Source of the DNA: Phycisphaerae bacterium | GTDB lineage: Bacteria; Planctomycetota; Phycisphaerae; UBA1845 | NCBI GenBank assembly: GCA_016929015.1 | Contig: JAFGJQ010000470.1 | Span: 1-35,716 of the forward strand | Direction: 5' to 3' | Length of the DNA stretch: 35,716 nt | Shown: positions 1 through 7,236 of the stretch, piece by piece | How the letters are laid out: the number at the start of each line of letters is the position of its first letter | Numbering within the stretch: position 1 is the stretch's first letter | Notes under the pieces: model-generated | The model's database searches: none | Seen by the model: only the letters and a program-made list of their open reading frames with translations | Told to the model about the DNA's origin: nothing | Translations under genes and position numbers: made by a program

Positions 1-3
1 GCT

Positions 4-696
<693 letters not shown>

Positions 697-738
697 GTGC
701 GCCGTCCGTCCATCTGCAGCGATCAACGCAGAAGCGAA

Positions 739-767
739 GGGCCCGCGGTTCGGATTCCCGCGGGCCC
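739..767. terminator. GC-rich hairpin between convergent genes
   Basis: A perfect 10-bp inverted repeat, GGGCCCGCGG and CCGCGGGCCC, encloses a 9-nt loop. It lies in the 126-nt gap between the convergent ABC ATPase and leucine dehydrogenase genes, so it could act in both directions. No T-tract follows on either side, so the terminator role rests on position and stem strength alone. Confidence 0.5.
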
Positions 768-822
768 GTCCGTGGATCTGCATCGGAAGGCACCCGGCAG
801 CCGGCGATCGTTGCCCCGCCGC

Positions 823-1929
823 TCAGGAGGGCATGCGGGACCGGGAGCGCGGCGGCGCTTGCCGGAGATAAGAACGCTTGAGCCTGCCGACCGTTTCCAG
901 GCGGCGTTCGGCCATCAGGTCTGCGGCGCGGGCCGTGGACAGCCCCTCGCGCTCCGCGATGTCACAGATGGTGTGGATCGTGTTGTAGATCCGGCTGACC
1001 ATCCGCGTGGCGCGTTCCTTGGAGTAAAATTCCAGTTCCAGGAACACGTTCATCAGCCCGCCGGCATTGATGGCGTAATCCGGCGCGTACAGAATGTTGC
1101 GCTTGCGGAGCACCTCCGCCATTTCCATCGTCTCCAACTGGTTGTTCGCCGCACCGGCCACGATGGAACACTTGAGCGTTTCTGCCGTTTTGGGGTTGAG
1201 GACGGCGCCCAACGCGCAGGGGGAGAACACGTCACAGGGAACGCTGAAGATCTCCGCCGGCTTGACAATGGTGACCTTCTTGAGGCCATCGGTCGCCTCG
1301 CGGCAACGCTCCTCGTTGATGTCCGTCACGCAGAGCGTGGCGCCGGCCTCGGCCAGACGGTGCGCCAGGTGGGCCCCCACGTGACCCATTCCCTGGATCG
1401 CCACGGTCAGGTCCTTCAGCTTTCTGCCCGGCAACCGCCGCTCCACGCATGCTTCGATGCCGCGGAACGTGCCGTACGCGGTGAACGGCGACGGGTCGCC
1501 GCTGCCTCCGTGAGATTCGGCCACGCCGACCACGTTCGACGTCTCCATGAAGACGTACTCCATGTCGTCCACGCACGTACCGACGTCTTCGGCGGTGATG
1601 TAGCGGCCGTTCAGCCCTTCGATGAAGCGGCCCAGGGCCCGGAAGAGCCCTTCGGACTTGTCCTTTTCCGGATCACCCATGATGACGGTCTTCCCGCCGC
1701 CGAGGTTCAGACCGGAAACGGCGGCCTTGTAGGTCATGCCCTTGGACAGCCTCAAGGCGTCGACCAGCGCTGCGTCTTCCGATTCGTACGTCCACATGCG
1801 AGAGCCGCCCAGGGCCGGGCCCAGGTGCGTGTTGTGGATCGCAATGATGGCCCGAAGGCCGACGTTCGAGTCGTTGCAGAGCACGACCTGTTCGTGCCCC
1901 ATGTCGCGGATGAGGTCAAAACTGTGCAT
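823..1929 (-). CDS. ldh: Leucine dehydrogenase (Glu/Leu/Phe/Val dehydrogenase family)
   Basis: The 368-aa protein belongs to the amino-acid dehydrogenase family that carries out NAD-dependent reversible oxidative deamination of branched-chain amino acids. The substrate-binding domain shows GPALGGSRMW, the lysine motif LSKGMTYKAA and the glycine-rich NLGGGKTVI segment. The nucleotide-binding domain shows the GMGHVG dinucleotide fold, and YAPDYAINAGG follows near the C-terminus. Length and motif order match leucine dehydrogenases rather than the longer glutamate dehydrogenases. The ATG at 1929 is preceded on the minus strand by GGAGGG at good spacing. The final 15 or so residues are arginine- and serine-rich and probably a disordered tail. 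Valine or phenylalanine preference cannot be excluded from sequence alone. Confidence 0.9.
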   Translation of the reverse strand: MHSFDLIRDMGHEQVVLCNDSNVGLRAIIAIHNTHLGPALGGSRMWTYESEDAALVDALRLSKGMTYKAAVSGLNLGGGKTVIMGDPEKDKSEGLFRALGRFIEGLNGRYITAEDVGTCVDDMEYVFMETSNVVGVAESHGGSGDPSPFTAYGTFRGIEACVERRLPGRKLKDLTVAIQGMGHVGAHLAHRLAEAGATLCVTDINEERCREATDGLKKVTIVKPAEIFSVPCDVFSPCALGAVLNPKTAETLKCSIVAGAANNQLETMEMAEVLRKRNILYAPDYAINAGGLMNVFLELEFYSKERATRMVSRIYNTIHTICDIAEREGLSTARAADLMAERRLETVGRLKRSYLRQAPPRSRSRMPS

Positions 1930-2300
1930 GATGGCGCCCTCCAGACTGGAACGGGAGTTGCGAATCCTCCGCCGGCCCTGACGGGAATGGAACCGGCACG
2001 GGTGGCCCGTGCCGCTCTCGTCTGCGCCGTCGGCTGGAACGGTATCGCTGCGCGGCAGCCCGCGCGGCTATGCGGATCGTATGGGCATACAAGCGTTGCC
2101 GCAACGGGCCGGGGCTCGTGCCGAGCGGACAGGGGACGCAGTGCAGGCGGCTGCCAACGGGGGCTTGCGCCTGGTCACAGGGCGGAGGCTCGTCCGGCGA
2201 GGCATCCCGTTGACTGGCAAGACGTTGCATTTGGGGCCGTATCTTCACCCCGGCAGGTCCCACGCCGATAGAACGGGGGTCTTGCACAGGAGTCGCCGGC
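1930..2300. other. Intergenic region between divergent genes
   Basis: These 371 bases separate the minus-strand dehydrogenase from the small plus-strand ORF at 2301. Long ORFs of the track cross it but look like composition shadows: they are arginine- and proline-rich and have no domain. The region holds a 9-bp perfect hairpin at 1994-2014 and presumably the promoters of both divergent genes, but I found no convincing -35/-10 pair. Confidence 0.5.
1994..2014. repeat. Perfect 9-bp inverted repeat with 3-nt loop
   Basis: CGGCACGGG and CCCGTGCCG are separated by TGG. The element lies about 65 nt upstream of the dehydrogenase start, so it is not a terminator of that gene. Its compact palindromic form resembles a dispersed REP-like element. 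Only this copy was noticed in the window. Confidence 0.45.
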
Positions 2301-2474
2301 ATGTTCAAGTGGAAATGCTTGTCCTGCTTCGGGGTGATCGCGATCGGCGTGGTGGGCTTTCTCCGCGTGGTCTCGAACGAGATCCTGGCCATCGAGAAGC
2401 AGTTGAAGCTGCTGGAGGTGGAGGACCGCTCCCGCCGGGCACAGGCGAAGCGGATTGATCAGCAGGCGGCCTGA
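2301..2474 (+). CDS. Small membrane-anchored protein, 57 aa, unknown
   Basis: The ORF is too short for the supplied track. It runs from an ATG preceded by AGGAG about 8 nt upstream to a TGA. The translation starts MFKWKCLSCFGVIAIGVVGF, giving one hydrophobic segment at about residues 7-24, and continues as a charged amphipathic helix containing EKQLKLLEVEDRSRRAQAK with a short coiled-coil flavour. This fits a single-pass membrane peptide with a cytosolic helical tail. It lies upstream of the two-TM coiled-coil gene, from which it is separated by an apparent promoter. No family was recognised. The good Shine-Dalgarno site and the clear hydrophobic-then-charged pattern support it being real. 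Confidence 0.55.
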   Translation: MFKWKCLSCFGVIAIGVVGFLRVVSNEILAIEKQLKLLEVEDRSRRAQAKRIDQQAA

Positions 2475-2561
2475 CGCCGACGCACACGCGCCGCCGGCCA
2501 GACCGACCCTGCCTTCGCGCCGCGGTCCCGGCACGGTCGCCGCGGTACGATAGGCCCATTA

Positions 2562-2590
2562 TTGACTTAACCCCGTCTCCGTCTTAGAGT
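2562..2590 (+). promoter_or_regulatory. Sigma70-like promoter for the two-TM coiled-coil gene
   Basis: TTGACT at 2562-2567 matches the -35 consensus at five of six positions. It is followed by a 17-nt spacer and TAGAGT at 2585-2590, which matches the -10 consensus at four of six. Transcription would begin near 2597 and leave a leader of about 45 nt before the ATG at 2643. The local AT content is higher than in the surroundings. Confidence 0.55.
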
Positions 2591-2642
2591 TGTCGCGGAA
2601 TCTCGCCCTCGCGCCCAGACGTGTTTGATCTGGAGAGAGCCC

Positions 2643-3695
2643 ATGATCTCGCATCCGGTTCGCTTCTCCAAACTCCGGACGCTGGTGTTCCTTTTTGCGA
2701 TCCTCACCGTGCTGGCCGGGGCCGCGTTGATCTGGCTGGGGGTGGATGCGGTCATTCGGCACGGTCAGCCGTGGACGACACTGATACCGTTTCTGGGGTA
2801 CGGGATCGCTCTGATCACCGCCGCCATCGTGATGATGGCCTTTACCGTGTTGCTGGTAAAGATCGAATCTCACTCCAACCGCCAGTACAACCAGACCCTG
2901 GAACTCTGCGAGCTGATCCGCAAACAGCAAAACGTGCTGGGGTCCATTTCCCAGAGCAGCCGGTTGTCGGAAGCGACCAAGTCCATCACGTCGCGCGAGG
3001 AAGAGCGGGAGGCCGTTCGTTCCGCCATTCGGGAGGAAATGGCCCGCGAAGACTGGGAGGCGGCGCTCTATCTGGTGGACCAGATGGAGCATCGTTTCGG
3101 CTATCGGGACGAGGCGGAGCGCCTGCGGGAACAGGTGATCGAGGCGCGCACGGCCGACATGCGGAACCGGTTGAACGAAGCACTGGAGCGCATCGAGGAG
3201 TGCTGGAACCAGTTCCAGTGGGACCGCGCACGTCAGGAGATTGAACGCCTGATGCGCGTGCTTCCGGACGACAAGCACACCAAGCGCCTGCCGGAGGAGC
3301 ACCAGCGACGCCGGGAGGCCCGTAAGGAGGAATTGCTGGCGGCGTGGCACCAGGCCGTCAAGCAGACCGGGCTGGAAGACGACATTGACGTGGACAAGGC
3401 CGTCGAGATTCTGGCCGAACTGGACGGCTACCTCACGCGGGAGGAGGCACGGGCGCTCGAAGAATCGGCTCGCGGCGTCTTCCGGGCAAAGCTGGCTCAG
3501 TACGGCACGCAGTTCGAGCTGGCCTGCAAGGACAAGCGATGGCGCGAGGCCCTCGAGATCGGTTTGCAGATCGTCGAGGAGTTTCCCAACTCCAAGATGG
3601 CCCATCAGGTTCAGCAGATGGAAGGTGCGCTTCGGCAGCGCGCGGGTCTTTCCGGCGATGTCGAGGTGACCGCCGGCCCCTCGTCCGATAAGTAA
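2643..3695 (+). CDS. Two-TM membrane protein with long helical cytosolic domain
   Basis: No named family was recognised. The track starts at a TTG at 2625; the ATG at 2643 (MISHPVRFSKL) is preferred because GGAGAGAG lies just upstream, giving 350 aa. Two hydrophobic segments at about residues 12-35 and 48-75 form a hairpin. After these come roughly 270 residues of highly charged alpha-helix rich in Glu and Arg, with patterns such as EEREAVRSAIREEMAREDWEA and WREALEIGLQIVEEFPNSK that look like irregular TPR-type helix pairs. The protein probably sits in the inner membrane with a large cytosolic helical repeat domain. It lies 230 nt upstream of the diguanylate cyclase on the same strand and may be co-transcribed with it. 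Its function is unknown. Confidence 0.75.
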   Translation: MISHPVRFSKLRTLVFLFAILTVLAGAALIWLGVDAVIRHGQPWTTLIPFLGYGIALITAAIVMMAFTVLLVKIESHSNRQYNQTLELCELIRKQQNVLGSISQSSRLSEATKSITSREEEREAVRSAIREEMAREDWEAALYLVDQMEHRFGYRDEAERLREQVIEARTADMRNRLNEALERIEECWNQFQWDRARQEIERLMRVLPDDKHTKRLPEEHQRRREARKEELLAAWHQAVKQTGLEDDIDVDKAVEILAELDGYLTREEARALEESARGVFRAKLAQYGTQFELACKDKRWREALEIGLQIVEEFPNSKMAHQVQQMEGALRQRAGLSGDVEVTAGPSSDK

Positions 3696-3803
3696 TCCAG
3701 CCCGGTTTTCAGCCATTTGGGCACGGCCGGCGCGGGGTGGGCGCCCGCCGGGGTCGGTCCTCTCTATCAGCAATTCAACACCGCCGATCCGGGTTCCGAT
3801 AAG
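3684..3803 (+). promoter_or_regulatory. Two CCGATAAG motifs upstream of the GGDEF gene
   Basis: CCGATAAG occurs at 3684-3691, overlapping the end of the preceding gene, and again at 3796-3803. The same heptamer CCGATAA recurs in three other gaps of the window, upstream of polysaccharide genes. It is read here as a possible transcription-factor site; no matching known regulator was recognised. Confidence 0.35.
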
Positions 3804-3925
3804 CACGCAGGCGCCCCGGGTGCGTCTCGGGGAAGGGAGCGCAGAAAAACGCGGTCCGAGATTGCCCGGGATTGGAAACGAATTGTACGGTTGGGCAGGA
3901 AGCAGCCATGATCGGACGTTGAGCG

Positions 3926-5302
3926 ATGCGGGAGGCATCCTGTCAATCACCGGATCACCGGCCATTCGCCCAGCGTATGCGGGCGTCCGTGCTCGGTTTG
4001 CAGTGCAAGTCCACCCTTCTGGTGGTCGCGCTGACGCTGAGCGTGTCCGCTCTGGTGGGCGGGCTGTTCGTTCGTTTCGCGGGCCGGCCCACGGCCCGCA
4101 TTCAGCAGACACACGCTCGGAACCTGGCGGCCATGCTGGCCGAACTGGCCGCCCAGCCGCTGGCCCGGAACGATGAAGGCGGCCTGAAGAGCCTCGCGGA
4201 CCGATTCGGACGGGGTGAACCGCTTCTGTTTGTGGCGATCTGCAACAGGGATGGGCGTCCGCTGGTGTCCGCCACCAAGGCGGGTGTTCCGTTGCGGTCC
4301 TTCTCGTTGCAGGAGGCGGCCCGCTTTCGAGAGACGCTGGGGAAACCCACGCTGCGCCGGGCCCGACCCGGAATTCCGACCTTTCTCGACGTGAGTTATC
4401 CGGTGAACGCGCCGGCGGGACAGGCGGGGTGCCCCTCGAGGTTAATCGGATACGTGCGGGTGGGGTTCGACGTCCACACGATGCTGCGCGAGTTCGCAGG
4501 CGTTATGGATCTGGTGATGGGCATCGGGCTGGTGGCCGTGCTGATCACCATCCCCTTTGCATACCTGGTGGTCCGGCAGATCGTGCTGCCGTTGGACGAG
4601 CTGTCGCGTACGGCCGATCGGTTGGCGCAGGGGGACCTGTCCGCCCGGTCGACGGTCGATCGCAGTGACGAGATCGGGCGTCTGGCCCGTTCGTTTAACC
4701 ACATGGCCGAGGTGATGGAGCGCCATGAATCGCGGGTTACGGCGCTGAACGCGGATCTGGAAGAACGCGTGCGGCGCCGCACGGACCAGTTGCGGGAGAT
4801 GGCGCTGCGCGATCCGCTGACCGGGTTGCACAATCGGCGGCATTTCGACGAGGTGTTGTCACGCAGCGTGTCTGAAGCCCGGCGGTACGGCAGCCCGCTG
4901 TCCTGTCTGATGATTGACCTGGATGATTTCAAGGCGGTGAATGATCGCTTCGGGCATCCGGTGGGGGACCGGGCGCTCATCCTGGCGGCCCAGACCATTT
5001 CCACCCAGTTGCGGGCCTCCGACGTGGCGGCGCGGTTCGGGGGCGACGAGTTCGTCGTGCTGCTGCCGCAGACAGACTGCCGCCAGGCCGAAGTGCTGAG
5101 CCGCCGTATCGCGGACGCGTACAAGACGCTCCTGCGCGAGAACCTCCCGCGGGTCTCCGGCGGCCTGAGCGTCGGCGTGGCCGCCCTGGCCGATGCGTCC
5201 TCCGGCGCTTCCGACGCTCTGCTCCGTGCCGCAGACCGCGCTCTGTACGATGCAAAGCAGCGCGGCAAGAACCGGGTCGAAATAGCGGTTTCGCCGGTCT
5301 GA
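3926..5302 (+). CDS. Membrane HAMP-GGDEF diguanylate cyclase
   Basis: This 458-aa sensor enzyme should make cyclic di-GMP from two GTP. Numbered from 3926, a first TM helix lies at about residues 28-50, a periplasmic sensor region at 52-190, a second TM at about 193-217, a HAMP linker at 215-268 (DELSRTADRLAQGDLSARS), a short coiled coil, and the GGDEF domain from about 290. The active-site motif GGDEF is intact at 372-376. The inhibitory I-site RASD lies five residues before it, so product feedback is likely. DPLTGLHNRRHFD marks the domain start. An in-frame ATG at 3977 (MRASVLGLQ) is an equally plausible start, since neither has a strong ribosome site. CCGATAAG motifs upstream are shared with the polysaccharide region, consistent with a role in surface-matrix control, which is inference. 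Confidence 0.93.
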   Translation: MREASCQSPDHRPFAQRMRASVLGLQCKSTLLVVALTLSVSALVGGLFVRFAGRPTARIQQTHARNLAAMLAELAAQPLARNDEGGLKSLADRFGRGEPLLFVAICNRDGRPLVSATKAGVPLRSFSLQEAARFRETLGKPTLRRARPGIPTFLDVSYPVNAPAGQAGCPSRLIGYVRVGFDVHTMLREFAGVMDLVMGIGLVAVLITIPFAYLVVRQIVLPLDELSRTADRLAQGDLSARSTVDRSDEIGRLARSFNHMAEVMERHESRVTALNADLEERVRRRTDQLREMALRDPLTGLHNRRHFDEVLSRSVSEARRYGSPLSCLMIDLDDFKAVNDRFGHPVGDRALILAAQTISTQLRASDVAARFGGDEFVVLLPQTDCRQAEVLSRRIADAYKTLLRENLPRVSGGLSVGVAALADASSGASDALLRAADRALYDAKQRGKNRVEIAVSPV

Positions 5303-5430
5303 ATCCCTTCTTTCGTCCGAACTCCGACCTGCTTTCGTCGCATTTCTCTGGACCGCAGGGCTTGGCTGCGGCTTCGCGGGGCCGCTTCCTCTGGGCGATC
5401 TCGTTTGTAATCGCGGGCTCACCGACGGTG

Positions 5431-5439
5431 TGCTATGAT
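5431..5439 (+). promoter_or_regulatory. Extended -10 promoter candidate for the ESCRT-like operon
   Basis: TGCTATGAT is a good extended -10 element. A TTGTAA at 5405-5410 is too far upstream (23 nt) for a normal -35, so recognition would rely on the TGn extension. A start near 5446 would give a leader of about 50 nt before the ATG at 5498. No other promoter-like site was seen between the diguanylate cyclase and this operon. Confidence 0.4.
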
Positions 5440-5497
5440 GGATGGGGACGAGGTCGGCGGGTGGGAAGCCCCTGGGCCGGGGCGGAGGTGAGCACGC

Positions 5498-5908
5498 ATG
5501 TGGGCGGCGATCGGCAAATACGTGGGCGCCAAGGTCCTGACCGCCATCATCGTTGTGGCGTCGGCCGGCGCGGTCTTCTGGTTCTACCGGCACCCGGAGC
5601 ACCTCGAGGCAATCTGGAGCGTGGTGCGCAAGGCCCTGGCCTGGCTGGGCTTTGTGATTGTGCTTCCGTGGGCGCTGTTCTTTGTGGTGCCCTGGGTCCG
5701 CAAACAGGAGAGCAATCTGGTCGCGGCCCTGATGCTGGTGGCGTATCTGCTGCTGGACGTGCTGGTTGCGCTGTACCTCGCGAGCTGGCACGTGCACGGA
5801 GCGCTGAGCTGGATCGTGCTCATCCTTGGTTTCCTTGCAGCAGGAGTTTATAATTTTCTGGTGTGCGAGACCATCGACAACCGCCTGGAGGCGTCGGAGG
5901 GTCTCTGA
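5498..5908 (+). CDS. Four-TM membrane protein, unknown
   Basis: The protein is 136 aa and mostly hydrophobic. Four transmembrane helices are predicted by eye at about residues 10-30, 45-68, 76-98 and 104-126. Short basic and acidic loops separate them, for example VRKQESN between helices 2 and 3. The C-terminus is cytosolic-looking (ETIDNRLEASEGL). GGAGGTGAGC lies just upstream of the ATG, a strong ribosome site. It is the first gene of the operon that continues with the kinase, zinc-ribbon and ESCRT-like genes, and 47 nt separate it from the kinase start chosen here. A membrane anchor or sensor role for the system is plausible. No family was recognised. Confidence 0.75.
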   Translation: MWAAIGKYVGAKVLTAIIVVASAGAVFWFYRHPEHLEAIWSVVRKALAWLGFVIVLPWALFFVVPWVRKQESNLVAALMLVAYLLLDVLVALYLASWHVHGALSWIVLILGFLAAGVYNFLVCETIDNRLEASEGL

Positions 5909-5955
5909 TACCGTCACCGCTTGGCGCGGACGCGACAAGTGAAGAGGGCCGAGAG

Positions 5956-6978
5956 ATGGCCGTTCTGAAATCGGGGGATCGAATCAACAACTACCTGCTC
6001 GAGGAGGTGCGGGGCACGGGCAGTTTTGCGCAGGTCTGGAGCGCGCGGCACCACACGCTGGAGAAACGCGTGGCGATCAAGGTGCTGACGGACCCGCAAT
6101 ACGTTCGAGCGTTCCGGCAGGAAGGTGTGGTGGTCCACGGACTGCGGCACCCGAACATCGTGCGGGTGGAAGACATCGACGCGTACGATGATCCGCCCTA
6201 CCTCATCATGGAGCTCGTCGACGGACCGTCGCTCCGCCAAGTGATCGACGCGCATCCCCAGGGCCTGCCTGTGGGGGTGTGCGAAATCGTGCTGCGCGGC
6301 GTCTGCAAAGCGCTGGTTGCAGCCCACGAAGCCGGGCTGATTCACCGCGACATCAAGCCGGCGAACATCCTGCTGAACCATCCGGCCGATCAGATCGGCG
6401 GGTTGCCGGAGCACGCGGTGAAGGTGGGGGACTTCGGCCTGGGCCGGGCGTCCACCGTGACCACCGCCTCGATCATGCAGTCGGGCAGCCTGCAGACGGA
6501 CGAGGGGCGGAGCATCGCGGGCACGCTGGCGTATATGTCGCCGGAGCAGCGCGAGGGCAAATCGATCGACCCGCGAAGTGATCTGTATGCCTGCGGGATC
6601 GTTCTGTTCGAGATGCTCACGGGCAGTCGACCGGCCGGGATCGAAATGCCGAGCGAGATTCGGCCGGACGTTCCGCCGCGGCTGGACGACGTCTTCCGCC
6701 GGTGCTACACGCGGCTGGAGCACCGGTTCCCCTCGGCGAAGGCCGTGTTGGATGCCCTGCGGGAGCCCGGGCGGCGAGCGGCCGGCTCGGACAAGACGGC
6801 AGTCGCCATGTGTCCGGCCTGTCATGGACAGGTCGACGGTCGGGACCAATTCTGCATTCATTGTGGGCATCAACTGGTGGATACTGTTCCGCGATGCCGG
6901 GCGTGCCACGCATTCGTCAATGCGAGCGACCGGTATTGCATCTTCTGCGGCAGCCGATTGGGGACGGGAGGTGACTGA
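5956..6978 (+). CDS. Hanks-type Ser/Thr protein kinase with two C-terminal zinc ribbons
   Basis: The 340-aa product is a soluble eukaryotic-like kinase. The track start at 5863 lies inside the previous gene; the ATG at 5956 (MAVLKSGDRI) gives a clean N-terminus with a purine-rich GAGAG site. Kinase landmarks are the glycine loop GTGSFAQV (20-27), VAIK lysine 42, the catalytic loop HRDIKPAN (130-137), DFG (159-161) and MSPEQ in place of APE (194-198). All catalytic residues are present, so it should be active. After residue 280 come two zinc ribbons with cysteine pairs at 286/289 with 300/303 and 314/317 with 328/331. There is no TM helix. The next gene, only 3 nt away, carries a TM helix and a zinc ribbon, so the two may pair. 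Phosphorylation of the ESCRT-like proteins downstream is a reasonable but untested idea. Confidence 0.92.
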   Translation: MAVLKSGDRINNYLLEEVRGTGSFAQVWSARHHTLEKRVAIKVLTDPQYVRAFRQEGVVVHGLRHPNIVRVEDIDAYDDPPYLIMELVDGPSLRQVIDAHPQGLPVGVCEIVLRGVCKALVAAHEAGLIHRDIKPANILLNHPADQIGGLPEHAVKVGDFGLGRASTVTTASIMQSGSLQTDEGRSIAGTLAYMSPEQREGKSIDPRSDLYACGIVLFEMLTGSRPAGIEMPSEIRPDVPPRLDDVFRRCYTRLEHRFPSAKAVLDALREPGRRAAGSDKTAVAMCPACHGQVDGRDQFCIHCGHQLVDTVPRCRACHAFVNASDRYCIFCGSRLGTGGD

Positions 6979-6981
6979 CCG

Positions 6982-7236
6982 ATGGGCATGGGCCATCCGG
7001 TTTCGATCATCTTCTGGGCGATCGTCGTGGTGGCCGGGGTGTTGTTTGTCCTGGCATTGCTGGCTAGTCTGATATTCCAGGGCGTGTCCGGTCTGGTTGG
7101 GGGGCGGTCGCGAGGGGTGGCGAAGGCGCTGCGGTCCATGCCGACGAATGTTGTACGGTTCTGCTCGAATACCAAATGCAGGCATCCGAATCGGCCGGAT
7201 GCCCGCTTTTGCGGCCAGTGCGGCCAGCGGTTGTGA
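6982..7236 (+). CDS. Single-TM zinc-ribbon protein
   Basis: This 84-aa protein has one strong TM helix at about residues 8-33 (VSIIFWAIVVVAGVLFVLAL) followed by a basic linker and a C-terminal zinc ribbon. The metal ligands are the pairs in FCSNTKC and FCGQCGQRL, with four residues between the first two cysteines rather than the usual two. It starts 3 nt after the kinase stop and its TGA overlaps the GTG of the next gene, so translation is probably coupled on both sides. The membrane anchor may recruit the zinc-ribbon kinase or the ESCRT-like proteins to the membrane. No named family. Confidence 0.8.
   Translation: MGMGHPVSIIFWAIVVVAGVLFVLALLASLIFQGVSGLVGGRSRGVAKALRSMPTNVVRFCSNTKCRHPNRPDARFCGQCGQRL

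Noticed and set aside
697-2271. 524-aa plus-strand ORF opposite the leucine dehydrogenase
   Set aside because: It is the antisense shadow of a gene with clear dehydrogenase motifs; its own translation is Arg/Gly/His-rich with no domain.
3696-3925. GC-rich leader of the GGDEF gene considered as a cyclic di-GMP riboswitch
   Set aside because: I could not identify the conserved GEMM core or a consistent paired fold; only the CCGATAAG motifs stand out.
2559-4112. 517-aa minus-strand ORF across the coiled-coil gene
   Set aside because: The opposite strand has TM helices, a promoter and a ribosome site; this ORF is a high-GC shadow without motifs.
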